Source: Roseobacter cerasinus (lineage in GTDB: Bacteria > Pseudomonadota > Alphaproteobacteria > Rhodobacterales > Rhodobacteraceae). Taken from it: DNA of 64,000 nt. The first letter of the stretch is position 1; each line of letters begins with the position of its first letter. The position numbers were made by a program, and so were the translations under genes. The notes under the pieces are model-generated. The model had not been told where the DNA came from. It did no database searches and saw nothing but the letters and a program-made list of their open reading frames with translations. The DNA lies in the NCBI RefSeq assembly GCF_009811755.1, contig NZ_BLIV01000010.1, positions 62,001-126,000 on the forward strand, written 5' to 3'. Below are positions 8,561 through 17,661 of the stretch, piece after piece.

Positions 8561-9505
8561 ATGGTTAACATATTACCCCCCCTGACTGCCCTGCGCGCCT
8601 TTGAAGCCGCATCTCGGCATATGTCTTTTGCCAAGGCGGCGGATGAGCTTGCGGTGACGCCTGCCGCGCTCAGCTTTCAGATCAAGTCGCTTGAGGAGCA
8701 TCTGGGGGCACCGCTCTTCCGCCGCCTGAACCGTGCCGTGGAATTGACCGAAGCAGGTCAGACGCTGGCACCGGGTGTCTCGGATGGCTTTCAGACATTG
8801 GCCAATGCCTGGCGCAGCACGCAACGTTTGCAGGATGATCAGTCCCTAACGGTGACCGCAGGCCCGGCGTTCACCGCAAAATGGCTTGCGCCGCGACTCT
8901 ACGAATTTGCGCAAGCACATCCAGAGGTCGAGCTGCGGTTCTCAGCAGCCCTTCGGATCATGGATTTTGGGCGCGACGCGATTGATGTGGCCATCCGCTT
9001 TGGCAAAGAGGAGGGAGACGGGCTCTACTGCCTGCCCCTGACAGAAGAGTGGGTGGCCCCGGTCATGACACCCGCCTTGGCCGCGCAGTTCCCGACGCCG
9101 CAAAGCCTGACCGAAGCACCGCTGATCTTCGACGATTCGATAGACTTTCTGAACCCGCCCTGCGGCTGGGCAGAGTGGTTCGCCGCCATGGGTGTGGATT
9201 TCGACCCCAAGCACGGCGCGCATTTCAGCCAGGCCGACCATGCCGTGGACGCGGCCCTCGCCGGTGCCGGAGTGGTGCTGGGGCGGCGGGCGTTGGTGGT
9301 GAAGGACATCGACGAAGGGCGGCTTGTCACACCTTACGGGGTCGCCCTGTCGACAGGAGCCATGTTCCGGTTTCTATGCCCGGAGGGGAGTGAAGACCGC
9401 CCGCAGGTGAAGGCGTTTCGCGAGTGGATCCTGCGAGAGATCGACAAGACCACCCATGTTACCAGCCGCTTGCAGATCGTGGCGCCGGGCGAGCGTGCTC
9501 GATGA
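8561..9505 (+). CDS. LysR-family transcriptional regulator (GcvA-like)
   Basis: A 314-residue regulator. The N-terminal winged helix-turn-helix is plain: LTALRAFEAASRHMSFAKAA, then AALSFQIKSLEEHLGAPLFRR and LTEAGQTLAPGV. The C-terminal substrate-binding domain begins near residue 90 (LTVTAGPAFTAKWLAPRL), which is the GcvA/AmpR-like variant. The stop overlaps the start of the downstream DMT exporter by 4 bases, an arrangement that usually means the regulator controls or is co-expressed with that transporter. The effector is unknown. A GTG two codons upstream is an alternative start. Confidence 0.9.
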   Translation: MVNILPPLTALRAFEAASRHMSFAKAADELAVTPAALSFQIKSLEEHLGAPLFRRLNRAVELTEAGQTLAPGVSDGFQTLANAWRSTQRLQDDQSLTVTAGPAFTAKWLAPRLYEFAQAHPEVELRFSAALRIMDFGRDAIDVAIRFGKEEGDGLYCLPLTEEWVAPVMTPALAAQFPTPQSLTEAPLIFDDSIDFLNPPCGWAEWFAAMGVDFDPKHGAHFSQADHAVDAALAGAGVVLGRRALVVKDIDEGRLVTPYGVALSTGAMFRFLCPEGSEDRPQVKAFREWILREIDKTTHVTSRLQIVAPGERAR

Positions 9506-10386
9506 GCAGGGTGCAAGCCACAGCAGTGGGTTTTGGTGCGGTCCTGCTCTGGGCACTGCTGGCCTTGTTGACCGTCGGCTCCGCGCCCACGCCGCCGCTG
9601 CTGCTGAACACCATCTGCTTTTTGATCGGCGGCGCCTGCGGCTTGGTCTGGACGGCCTTCTCAGGCGGGCTTGGCGTGCTGCGCCAGGTTTCTTGGCGGG
9701 TGTATGCATTCGGCACGCTCGGGCTCTTCGGATATCACGCACTGTACTTCTCGGCCCTGCGGCTGGCACCGGCTGCGGAAGCCGGGCTGATCGCCTATCT
9801 CTGGCCCTTGCTCATCGTTCTGATGTCCGGGCTGCTGCCGGGGGAGCGGTTGCGACGCGGCCATGTGCTTGGTGCGGTGACCGGATTTGTGGGCGCGGCG
9901 CTGATCATATCGGGAGGCGGGCAAGGCTTTCAGGCCAGCCATGGAGCGGGCTATGCCCTGGCGCTGATCTGCGCCTTCACGTGGTCAAGCTATTCGGTGC
10001 TTTCGCGGCGCGTTGGTGATGCACCCACGCAATCCGTCACGGTGTTTTGCCTTGGTGCAGCCGCCCTGTCCATGCCCCTGCACCTGGCGTTTGAGGAGAC
10101 CATATGGCCTGCAGACACGATCAGCTGGGTCTCCACGGCGCTTTTGGGCCTGGGCCCAGTCGGGCTGGCCTTCTTTGTCTGGGACATTGGTGTCAAACAC
10201 GGCGACATTCAACTGCTTGGCGCCGCGTCTTATGCGGCGCCCTTGCTGTCCACGTGCATTCTTGTTCTGGCAGGTGTCGCGCCGCTTTCGGCAACACTGG
10301 GTCTGGCTGCTATTCTGATTACCGGCGGGGCGGCCTTGGCCGCCTACGCCAGCTTCGGTTCAACCCCTAGGCCGACAAGCGAGTAA
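9502..10386 (+). CDS. EamA/DMT-family exporter, YddG-like
   Basis: A 294-residue integral membrane protein with about ten hydrophobic segments in two EamA repeats. The N-terminus (ATAVGFGAVLLWALLALLTV) and YLWPLLIVLMSG resemble YddG-type aromatic amino acid and metabolite exporters, though the substrate cannot be read from sequence. The ATG at 9502 overlaps the LysR stop (ATGA). Its 3' end overlaps the convergent DUF465 gene by 20 bases. Confidence 0.88.
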   Translation: MSRVQATAVGFGAVLLWALLALLTVGSAPTPPLLLNTICFLIGGACGLVWTAFSGGLGVLRQVSWRVYAFGTLGLFGYHALYFSALRLAPAAEAGLIAYLWPLLIVLMSGLLPGERLRRGHVLGAVTGFVGAALIISGGGQGFQASHGAGYALALICAFTWSSYSVLSRRVGDAPTQSVTVFCLGAAALSMPLHLAFEETIWPADTISWVSTALLGLGPVGLAFFVWDIGVKHGDIQLLGAASYAAPLLSTCILVLAGVAPLSATLGLAAILITGGAALAAYASFGSTPRPTSE

Positions 10387-10531
10387 TTTCTTCTTTCAGG
10401 CGGAGTTTCTGCTTTTTCAGGTCGGCAATCGCAAGATCATCTATGCCGGGGGACCGTTGCGCCTCTTCCACGGCTTCGCTCAGGGACTGATGCTTCTTTT
10501 TCAGCTGGTCGACATGTGCAGTGATGCTCAT
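10367..10531 (-). CDS. DUF465 (YdcH-family) small protein
   Basis: A 54-residue protein starting MSITAHVDQLKKKHQSLSEA and ending KQKLRLKEEITRLSA. The high Lys/Glu content and heptad-like spacing predict a two-helix coiled coil, which is the DUF465 pattern. An AGGAGG lies just ahead of the ATG. The function of the family is unknown. It overlaps the end of the convergent DMT gene. Confidence 0.85.
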   Translation of the reverse strand: MSITAHVDQLKKKHQSLSEAVEEAQRSPGIDDLAIADLKKQKLRLKEEITRLSA

Positions 10532-10642
10532 TCATTCCTCCTGTTTGCAACGGTGTAAAGTCAGTGGATCACAGATGGTGATTCAAGTCACGCCGCACAA
10601 GCAACATGGGGGCGATACTCGTTAAAATTGTGTTAAGACGCG

Positions 10643-11383
10643 CTAGAATTCCAGCGGATCGGCGTCCCGGAGGATGGCTTTCACCGCTGGAATGTAGTCT
10701 TCAGCATCCGTTGTGTGGCGTTCACCTGCGTGCAGAATCAGCGGTGGGTGCAGTTTGAAGGCGCCACGCCCGTTCTTGCGCGCCCGCACGATGACCAGCT
10801 CTGCCAACCGTCCCGCGCGCGGTGCCAGAGGCAGCACTTCGACGCTGCCCATCCCGTTTGGCCAGGCACCGAGGATCTCCGGCAACCGCTCCGCCCGGTG
10901 GATGATATGCGCGTATCCCTTGGGCTTCAGCCGCTTTGCCGCCACCTTGACCCAGTCGGTCAGGGGCGCGGTTTCACCCAAGGCGGTCTCGCGTCCCGCA
11001 TCCCGCGCCTCGCGGCTCGCCGCCCGGTCGAAATAGGGCGGGTTGGCGATCACGTGATCGAACTGGCGTCGCAGCACCTCCCGAGGCAGCGCGGTGATGT
11101 CCGCGACGATGACCTCAGCCGCGCCAGAGCTGTTCCGCCGCGCCAGTTCGGCATAGTCCTCCTGAAGCTCAACACCTGTGATATGTAGCCCCGGCACCCG
11201 CGCGGCGAGACATAACATCGCAGCGCCGACGCCACAGCCCAGATCAAGCACGGATTGACCGGCGCGCGCTGCCACACTGGCCGCCAGCAAGACCGGATCG
11301 ACCCCTGCGCGATAGCCGGTGCGTGGCTGCAAAAGCTGCACCCGACCGCCCAGAAACGCGTCTATCGTCAGCGTGTCGTTCAT
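10643..11383 (-). CDS. TrmN6-like SAM methyltransferase (NPPY motif)
   Basis: A 246-residue methyltransferase with SAM motif I VLDLGCGVGAAMLCLAAR (~residues 45-62) and catalytic motif IV ANPPYF (~residues 114-119), which marks N6-adenine or glutamine methylation. The N-terminal TIDAFLGGRVQLLQPRTGYR and overall size match the TrmN6/YfiC family, which methylates A37 of tRNA-Val. The target here is inferred from the family. Its ATG overlaps the stop of the DUF2007 gene by 4 bases, so the two form a small operon. Confidence 0.85.
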   Translation of the reverse strand: MNDTLTIDAFLGGRVQLLQPRTGYRAGVDPVLLAASVAARAGQSVLDLGCGVGAAMLCLAARVPGLHITGVELQEDYAELARRNSSGAAEVIVADITALPREVLRRQFDHVIANPPYFDRAASREARDAGRETALGETAPLTDWVKVAAKRLKPKGYAHIIHRAERLPEILGAWPNGMGSVEVLPLAPRAGRLAELVIVRARKNGRGAFKLHPPLILHAGERHTTDAEDYIPAVKAILRDADPLEF

Positions 11384-11595
11384 CGCCCGAAGGGGATATC
11401 ATTGTCCTTCATCACACGTTCGGCCATGGCGTGATCGTCCGCCCGCACCATCAGCCGGCGGGGGAAGATTCCGATGCCGCCTTCAAGCACGCTCATGTTT
11501 ACGTCCACCTCAAAGCAGTCTATATCCTCGCCTTGAAGAAGGGCCGTGGCAAAGGCGATGATCGTGGGGTCGGTGCTGCGCAAAAGTTCCTTCAT
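11380..11595 (-). CDS. DUF2007 domain protein
   Basis: A 71-residue protein (MKELLRSTDPTIIAFATALL and onward, ending MKDNDIPFGR) matching the DUF2007 family of small ferredoxin-like-fold proteins in size and pattern: a helix able to sense position followed by LEGGIGIFPRRLMV. The family's role is unknown; a signalling or regulatory task is only guessed. The stop overlaps the ATG of the TrmN6-like methyltransferase gene. Confidence 0.85.
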   Translation of the reverse strand: MKELLRSTDPTIIAFATALLQGEDIDCFEVDVNMSVLEGGIGIFPRRLMVRADDHAMAERVMKDNDIPFGR

Positions 11596-11650
11596 ATCAG
11601 GGATCTAAGGGCAAGCCGACGAGGATGTCGAGCCTGCAAACGGGAAGTTG

Positions 11651-12652
11651 ATGCGGCAGACAGAAAATTCGCAGAAACCGCATGATCGGATGGCGGCCTA
11701 TCTGGCTGCGGACCTCCATGCGGTGAACACGCTGATCCGCACCCGCATGACGTCTGAGCATGCGCCGCGCATCCCCGAGGTGACCGCGCATCTGGTTGAA
11801 GCAGGCGGCAAACGGCTGCGCCCGATGCTGACGCTCGCCGCGGCCCATCTGTGCGGCTATGAGGGGCCATTCCACATCAATCTCGCTGCGACTGTCGAGT
11901 TCATCCACACCGCCACGCTGCTGCACGATGATGTGGTGGATGAAAGCGGCCAGCGGCGCGGGCGGCCCACCGCGAACCTGTTGTGGGATAACAAATCGTC
12001 CGTGCTGGTGGGAGACTATCTGTTCTCGCGCAGCTTCCAGCTGATGGTCGAGACCGGGTCGCTGCGCGTGCTTGATATCTTGTCGAATGCCTCTGCGACG
12101 ATTGCCGAAGGGGAAGTGCTGCAGCTGACCGCCAGCCAGGATCTGAACACCACCGAAGCGATCTACATGCAGGTGATCCGGGGCAAGACAGCGGCCCTGT
12201 TTTCTGCCGCAACCGAGGTGGGCGGCGTGATCGCAGATGCACCCGACGCTCAGGTGCAGGCGCTTTATGACTATGGCGATGCGCTTGGCATCGCGTTCCA
12301 GATTGTCGATGACCTGCTGGATTTTCAGGGAGATCCCGGCGCAACCGGCAAGAACCTCGGGGACGATTTCCGGGAGCGCAAGCTGACCCTGCCGCTGCTC
12401 AAAGCCGTGGCCAAGGCAGACGCGGAGGAGCGCGCGTTCTGGGAACGGACGATCGAAAAGGGCAAGCAGACCGACGCTGATCTGGAGACGGTGCAAGCCC
12501 TGCTCAGCAAGCATGATGCCCTGACCGAGACCGCCGGAGAGGCGCGCGCCTGGGCAGCACGAGCAAAGGCGGCGCTAGCCCCCCTGCCCGCGCATGAGAT
12601 CAAGACCATGTTGGAAGATCTGGCGGATTACGTCGTTGAACGGATCAACTGA
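11651..12652 (+). CDS. Long-chain polyprenyl diphosphate synthase
   Basis: A 333-residue trans-prenyltransferase that extends farnesyl or geranylgeranyl diphosphate with IPP, giving the octa- or decaprenyl tail of ubiquinone. The first aspartate-rich motif is in HTATLLHDDVVDES, the second in IAFQIVDDLLDFQGD, and the allylic/IPP-binding GGKRLRPML lies at ~residues 52-60. The Ala five residues before the first motif leaves the chain tunnel open, consistent with a long product. Decaprenyl is likely in this group (UQ-10), but length cannot be fixed from sequence. It overlaps the convergent ispE by 8 bases. Confidence 0.92.
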   Translation: MRQTENSQKPHDRMAAYLAADLHAVNTLIRTRMTSEHAPRIPEVTAHLVEAGGKRLRPMLTLAAAHLCGYEGPFHINLAATVEFIHTATLLHDDVVDESGQRRGRPTANLLWDNKSSVLVGDYLFSRSFQLMVETGSLRVLDILSNASATIAEGEVLQLTASQDLNTTEAIYMQVIRGKTAALFSAATEVGGVIADAPDAQVQALYDYGDALGIAFQIVDDLLDFQGDPGATGKNLGDDFRERKLTLPLLKAVAKADAEERAFWERTIEKGKQTDADLETVQALLSKHDALTETAGEARAWAARAKAALAPLPAHEIKTMLEDLADYVVERIN

Positions 12653-13478
12653 GCACCGTCGGCACGCACCACCAGTCCGGGTGCTGCTGCGCTAGCGTCT
12701 CAGCTGCGGCATGCGCCGCCCGGGCAGACGGGTAGAGGCCAAAGCACGTCGCCCCTGAGCCCGACATCCGCGTCAGAAGGACCTCGTCTGTTTCGGCAAG
12801 AGCCACGCACACGTCACCAATGACTGGCGCAACGCCTTGTGCCGCGTCCTGCAGATCATTGCGTTGCGTGGTCAGCCACTCAATCCAGACGCGCCCGCCG
12901 GCGCCTGCAGCGGGCAACGCGGGCATCGGCGGATTGGATTTTGCCGTGAGGTTTTGGAACACCTTTGGGGTTGCAATGTGGACGTTGGGATTCACCAGCA
13001 CTGCAAAAAAACTGATGACATCCTTTGCAGGCGTGATCTGATCACCAATGCCGGACATCCGAGCCGCGTGCCCGAGGTGGCACACTGGCACATCTGCGCC
13101 CAGCGAGACGGCGCTTTCCTGCCAGCCGACTGCCCGCAGAAACGCCCCTGCATCAGAGGATCCACCGCCGATGCCCCCGCCATGCGGCAGGTGTTTCTCC
13201 AGGTCAATCCGACCCCGCCAACCCACCAGCTCTGCCGCCCGCCACACCAGATTGCGGGCGTCTGCGGGCACCCCTGCAGCCAACCGCCCTGTCACTTGCA
13301 GAGCAAGGCCCTCCCCTGCGGTGAGCCGCAGCCTATCGCCGACATCAGCGAAGACCACAAGGCTGTCAAGCAGGTGATAGCCATCCTCCCGCTGCCCGGT
13401 CACGTGCAATGTCAGATTGATCTTGGCGGGCGCAAAAACCTCCAGCGCCTCGCCCTCCGGCGCGTCAGTCTCGTGCAA
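12645..13478 (-). CDS. ispE: 4-diphosphocytidyl-2-C-methyl-D-erythritol kinase
   Basis: A 277-residue GHMP kinase of the MEP isoprenoid pathway; it phosphorylates the 2-hydroxyl of CDP-methylerythritol. FAPAKINLTLHVTGQREDGY is the N-terminal signature with the catalytic Lys; PHGGGIGGGSSDAGAFL is the ATP-binding glycine loop; MSGSGATCFGLY is motif 3. There is no ATG near the conserved start. The best start is the TTG at 13478, inside the last codons of the TPR gene (14-base overlap) and 11 bases after a GGAG. It sits head-to-tail with the prenyl diphosphate synthase, which uses the products of its pathway. Confidence 0.92.
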   Translation of the reverse strand: MHETDAPEGEALEVFAPAKINLTLHVTGQREDGYHLLDSLVVFADVGDRLRLTAGEGLALQVTGRLAAGVPADARNLVWRAAELVGWRGRIDLEKHLPHGGGIGGGSSDAGAFLRAVGWQESAVSLGADVPVCHLGHAARMSGIGDQITPAKDVISFFAVLVNPNVHIATPKVFQNLTAKSNPPMPALPAAGAGGRVWIEWLTTQRNDLQDAAQGVAPVIGDVCVALAETDEVLLTRMSGSGATCFGLYPSARAAHAAAETLAQQHPDWWCVPTVLS

Positions 13479-15174
13479 CTTGCAGCGGCTCCGCACCTTC
13501 CTCCGACAGCACGATGTCGAGGCCCACATCCAGCTTGCGCCGGATCCGCGCCGGATCGGCTTCACCGCTGGCATCGTCTTCATCGACGAAGGACAGCGCG
13601 CGGGCCCATTGAAACTCTGCCTCGCGCTTGCGTCCAACCGCCCAGTAGACATCCCCCAGATGGTCGTTCACCACCGGATCAACCGGCATCAGTTCCACCG
13701 CGCGTTCCATATGCGGCACGGCCTCCTCGTAGCGGCCGAGGCGATAGAGCGCCCAGCCCAGCGAATCGATGATGTAGCCGCTGTCCGGGCTGGCCGCCAC
13801 AGCACGCTCGATCATCTCCAGCGCCTCTTCCAGCTTGACCTGCTGTTCCACCAGCGAATAGCCCAAGTAGTTCAGCACCTGCGGCTGGCCGGGGTTGATC
13901 GCCAGGGCTGCGCGGAAGTCCGACTCGGCCTCGGCCCAATTGTCCTGCCGCTCATATGCAATCGCCCGCGCGTAGTAGAGGAACCAGCTGGGCCCGCCCC
14001 GATCTTCGAGCAAGGCTGCCGCACGGTTATACGCAACAACCGCCTCGGCGAAGCGGTCTTGTTGGCGCAAGGCGTCCCCCAGCGAAGATTGCACAGCAGC
14101 AAGATGACCATGGCTACGGGTCAACTGCTCCAGCACCTCGATAGAGGCTTCGGGCTTGCCAGAGCGGCGCAGGGCGGCGGCACGCCCAAGTTCCGCCGCG
14201 TGATATGCGGGATCCGTCTGAGGCACGGTGCGGTAAACCTTGATCGCCTGGTCGTATTGCTCAAGCTCTTCAAAAAGCTCTGCGGCCAGCAGAACGGCAT
14301 CCACATGATCAGGCCGCAAGGCCAAGGCAATTTGCGCATAGAGGATCGTGTAGTCCGGGCCCGCCTCGCTGCGCAGGGCCGCTGCCACGGAAAAGAAGAC
14401 CTCGGCCAGACCATCCTGGACCGACGTGATGTGCCGGAAGGGCACAGGCGCATCGCCGTTCAGCGCCTCGACCATCTGCTCGATCTCCGGGTCGGTTGCC
14501 CCGTTAAACACCCGCTGCAAAAGCTCCAACGCCTCTGCGTCCCGCTCCAACTGCGACAGGATCTCGGCGCGGGCCAAAACACCACGCCGGGTCTGCAGCA
14601 CGGTGCCGGAGGCATCGGTGCCAAAGATCTCTTCGGCCCCTTCGAAATCCCCTACAGAGGCAAGCGCCATGGCCTTGTGATACATCGCAAAGCCCTGCAA
14701 CCCGGGCTCGACGGCGAGCGCATCAAAAGCCTCCAGCGCTTTTTGAGCCTGCCCGGTACCCAGCAGGCCCCAGGCGCGGATCAGACCATCAACCAGCGGG
14801 CCGATGCCCTGCTCTCCGAGGGACGTCGCGATCACCGCCTCATAGTCTTCCTTGAGGATCAGATCGGCGGTCAGAACCAGATCAGCGATCTGACCCTGTT
14901 GGCCCAGTGCCGCCAGTGCTTCGGCCACAGGCACCGCACGTTCCAGCCGCCCCAGCGCCAGTTGCGAGGCGAGAACGCTTTCCATCAGCTGGCCGTTGCG
15001 TGGATCACGGGTCAGGGCACGGGTGAAGTAATCTGCGGCCTGTTCAAAATCGCTGTGTGTGGCGGCGGAGCGCCCGGCCAGGTAAGGGCCCGCAATGGAT
15101 TGCGCCGCAGCAGGCGCCGCTGCTGTCACTGATAGCGCGAGCGCCGTCGCGGCGGCTTTGACGATACGAGACAC
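13465..15174 (-). CDS. TPR-repeat protein, exported
   Basis: A 569-residue protein. Residues 1-25 are a signal peptide (ALALSVTAAAPAAAQS), and the rest is built of tetratricopeptide repeats, seen for example in SDFEQAADYFTRALTRDP, ADLILKEDYEAVIATSL, AESDFRAALAINPGQPQ, LEEALEMIERAVAASPDSGY and YEEAVPHMERAVELMPVDP. It is probably a periplasmic or lipoprotein-like scaffold for protein-protein contacts. No catalytic domain is present. It overlaps ispE by 14 bases, so the two are translated from one message, although a functional link is not obvious. Confidence 0.88.
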   Translation of the reverse strand: MSRIVKAAATALALSVTAAAPAAAQSIAGPYLAGRSAATHSDFEQAADYFTRALTRDPRNGQLMESVLASQLALGRLERAVPVAEALAALGQQGQIADLVLTADLILKEDYEAVIATSLGEQGIGPLVDGLIRAWGLLGTGQAQKALEAFDALAVEPGLQGFAMYHKAMALASVGDFEGAEEIFGTDASGTVLQTRRGVLARAEILSQLERDAEALELLQRVFNGATDPEIEQMVEALNGDAPVPFRHITSVQDGLAEVFFSVAAALRSEAGPDYTILYAQIALALRPDHVDAVLLAAELFEELEQYDQAIKVYRTVPQTDPAYHAAELGRAAALRRSGKPEASIEVLEQLTRSHGHLAAVQSSLGDALRQQDRFAEAVVAYNRAAALLEDRGGPSWFLYYARAIAYERQDNWAEAESDFRAALAINPGQPQVLNYLGYSLVEQQVKLEEALEMIERAVAASPDSGYIIDSLGWALYRLGRYEEAVPHMERAVELMPVDPVVNDHLGDVYWAVGRKREAEFQWARALSFVDEDDASGEADPARIRRKLDVGLDIVLSEEGAEPLQVARD

Positions 15175-15293
15175 GGGTGGACTGCTCCCTCAACACCTGT
15201 TGGCTTTGTGATAAGGCTAACAGGTTCGGGACCAAGCGCAATGCCGGCCCCGCCCGCGCAGCGATAATTTACCGGAGCCGTTCCAAGATGTGA

Positions 15294-16943
15294 TCACATG
15301 TTAGGATAGTTTGGGCCATCCCCCCCCTGCGGCGTGGTCCAGACGATGTTCTGCGCAGGATCCTTGATGTCGCAGGTCTTGCAGTGCACGCAGTTCTGGA
15401 AATTGATCACAAACCGCGTGTCCTTGCCCTCTTCCTGCACGAATTCATACACGCCTGCCGGGCAATAGCGCGCCGAGGGGCCTGCGTATGTCGGCAGGTT
15501 GCTCTTCACCGGCACATCGGCGTCTTTCAGCGTCAGATGCGCAGGCTGGCTCTCTTCGTGGTTGGTGAAGGAGAAGGCCACGTTGGTCAGCCGGTCAAAG
15601 GACAGTTTGCCGTCGGGTTTGGGGTAGTCGATGACCGTGTGCTTGGCGGCTTCCTCAGTCGCCTCGGCGTCGGACTTGCCGTGGCCGATGGTGCCAAAGA
15701 GCGAGAAGCCCAGCGTGTTGGTCCACATGTCGAGGCCGCCCATCACAAGGCTGGCAGTCAGACCATATTTGGACCACAAAGGTTTGACGTTACGGACCTT
15801 TTTGAGGTCTGCGCCGATCTTGCCACTGCGGACTTCGGTCTCATAAACGGTCAGTTCATCGCCGCTGCGCCCTTCGGCGATGGCCGCGATGGCAGCTTCG
15901 GCGGCAGCAATACCGGAGAGCATCGCATTGTGGTTGCCCTTGATACGCGGCACGTTGACCATCCCGACCGAACAGCCCAGCAGAGCGACGCCGGGCGCGA
16001 CCATCTTGGGCATCGACTGATAGCCGCCTTCCGAGATCGCACGCGCGCCGTAGGCCACGCGCTTGCCGCCCTCCAGCAGGTCCGCGACCATCGGGTGGTG
16101 CTTAAAGCGCTGGAATTCCATGTAAGGGAAGAGATACGGGTTCTTGTAGTTCAGGTGCACCACAAAGCCCACGTAAACCTGATTGTTCTCAAGGTGATAG
16201 ATGAAGGACCCGCCACCCGCGTTGGCGTTCAGTGGCCAGCCCATCGTGTGGGTGACCGAGCCTTCGCGGTGCTTGGCCGGGTCGATCTCCCAGATCTCTT
16301 TCATGCCGAGGCCGTATTTCTGCGGCTCGTGCCCATCTGAGAGGTTGTATTTTGCGATCACCTGCTTGGAGAGCGAGCCGCGCACACCTTCGCTGAGGAA
16401 GACGTATTTGCCGTGCAGCTCCATGCCCGGCTCATAACTGTCCCCCTTGCTGCCATCCGGGTTCTTGCCAAATTCCCCCGCGACGACACCCTTTATCCCG
16501 CCACTTTCGTCAAAAACCAGCTCAGAACAGGACATGCCGGGGAAGATCTCCACACCCAGCTCTTCCGCCTGCTCCGCCATCCAGCGGCAGACATTGCCCA
16601 TGGAGACGATGTAGTTGCCGTGGTTGTTCATCAGCGGCGGCATCGGGAAGTTCGGGATACGCACCTGCCCCGCTTCGCCCAGCATGTAGAAGTTGTCTTC
16701 CACCACCGGCACGTTCAGCGGCGCGCCCTTCGCCTTCCAATCCGGGATCAGCGTATCGAGGCCCACCGGGTCGAGCACCGCGCCCGACAGGATATGCGCG
16801 CCTACTTCCGAGCCCTTCTCAAGCACAACAACGTTGCAATCGGCATCCAACTGTTTCAGCCGGATCGCCGCAGAGAGACCCGCAGGCCCTGCACCAACGA
16901 TGACAACATCGTATTCCATTGCTTCGCGTTCTGTCTCGGACAT
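15294..16943 (-). CDS. Electron transfer flavoprotein-ubiquinone oxidoreductase
   Basis: A 549-residue membrane-associated flavoenzyme that passes electrons from acyl-CoA and other dehydrogenases, via ETF, to ubiquinone. The FAD-binding motif is VVIVGAGPAGLSAAIRLKQL (~residues 10-29). The C-terminus has the ferredoxin-like 4Fe-4S segment YCPAGVYEF followed by FQNCVHCKTCDIKDPAQNI. The length is standard. It is transcribed alone, with a GGGAG ahead of the ATG. It serves the acyl-CoA dehydrogenase encoded near 28 kb among others. Confidence 0.96.
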   Translation of the reverse strand: MSETEREAMEYDVVIVGAGPAGLSAAIRLKQLDADCNVVVLEKGSEVGAHILSGAVLDPVGLDTLIPDWKAKGAPLNVPVVEDNFYMLGEAGQVRIPNFPMPPLMNNHGNYIVSMGNVCRWMAEQAEELGVEIFPGMSCSELVFDESGGIKGVVAGEFGKNPDGSKGDSYEPGMELHGKYVFLSEGVRGSLSKQVIAKYNLSDGHEPQKYGLGMKEIWEIDPAKHREGSVTHTMGWPLNANAGGGSFIYHLENNQVYVGFVVHLNYKNPYLFPYMEFQRFKHHPMVADLLEGGKRVAYGARAISEGGYQSMPKMVAPGVALLGCSVGMVNVPRIKGNHNAMLSGIAAAEAAIAAIAEGRSGDELTVYETEVRSGKIGADLKKVRNVKPLWSKYGLTASLVMGGLDMWTNTLGFSLFGTIGHGKSDAEATEEAAKHTVIDYPKPDGKLSFDRLTNVAFSFTNHEESQPAHLTLKDADVPVKSNLPTYAGPSARYCPAGVYEFVQEEGKDTRFVINFQNCVHCKTCDIKDPAQNIVWTTPQGGDGPNYPNM

Positions 16944-17127
16944 GTCCGGCTCCCTTATAAACCAACGGGGCGCGGCCCCGCCCGCGCAATAATCTTTCGC
17001 GATTGGCTAAACCACGACCGGGCCCATTGCAATCGCAACGAGACGTCATAAAAGCGCTTCGTGAAAAAAATCAACAAAAATTCACGCAATCTTGCGTCAC
17101 GACAGCTAGCGATTGCCTAAAAATGCA

Positions 17128-17577
17128 TCACGCCTCTGGCCTGTCCCCCATCAGATAGCGCGGCCCCGCCCCTTTTTCAGCTGCTCGGTCGGTCGGGTTG
17201 TAAAGCGCGCAGTTGGGCAGCGACAGGCACCCGCAGCCGATACAGCCATCAAGATTGTCGCGCAGCCGCGTCAATGTCTCGATTTTCTCATCGAGTCGGG
17301 CGCGAAACCCGGCGCTGATCCGCGCCCAGTCTGCCTTGGTCGGCGTGCGCCCACCGGGCAGGCGGTCAAGCTGCGTGCGAATCTCCGGCAGGGTGAAGCC
17401 AAACTGCTGCGCGATCATGACAAAGCTGAGCCGCCGCAGATCAGAGCGTTCAAACCGCCGCTGCCCGCCCGTATTGCGCCACGGGCGGATCAACCCCTGC
17501 GCCTCATAATAGCGGATCGCCGAGACAGCGAGGCCGGTGCGGGCAGCCAGCGCTCCGATAGACAAACCTTCATTCAC
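17128..17577 (-). CDS. soxR: Redox-sensitive MerR-family regulator SoxR
   Basis: A 149-residue MerR regulator. The helix-turn-helix is SIGALAARTGLAVSAIRYYE. A dimerisation helix follows, and then the 2Fe-2S cluster motif CIGCGCLSLPNC (Cys112, 115, 117 and 123), which is diagnostic of SoxR. It senses redox-cycling drugs by oxidation of the cluster. The start taken is the GTG at 17577, which yields the normal length; several GTGs in a row make the exact codon uncertain. It is divergent from a glyoxalase-fold gene, with a SoxR-type operator between them. No soxS is present, as expected outside enterics. Confidence 0.93.
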   Translation of the reverse strand: MNEGLSIGALAARTGLAVSAIRYYEAQGLIRPWRNTGGQRRFERSDLRRLSFVMIAQQFGFTLPEIRTQLDRLPGGRTPTKADWARISAGFRARLDEKIETLTRLRDNLDGCIGCGCLSLPNCALYNPTDRAAEKGAGPRYLMGDRPEA

Positions 17578-17594
17578 CACCACGAAAAAATCCC

Positions 17595-17625
17595 TTGACC
17601 TGAAGTTAGGTTTAGAAATTACGGT
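17595..17625 (+). promoter_or_regulatory. SoxR-type operator/promoter
   Basis: The -35 TTGACC (17595-17600) is followed by a 19-base spacer and TACGGT (17620-17625). The long spacer is the hallmark of MerR-family promoters. The spacer starts with TGAAGTTAGGTTTAGAAAT, which matches the enteric soxS box at most positions (CCT.AAGTTA..TT.AG). The left arm is nearly perfect and the right arm degenerate. It would be turned on by oxidised SoxR to drive the glyoxalase-fold gene at 17662. Confidence 0.65.
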
Positions 17626-17661
17626 ACCTGTCATCGAGTGAATATCAAGGAGAAACATCCG

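Noticed and set aside
13417-15132. 571-residue open frame on the plus strand
   Set aside because: It is antisense to the TPR gene, whose signal peptide and repeats are clear. The long frame is a by-product of high GC codon bias.
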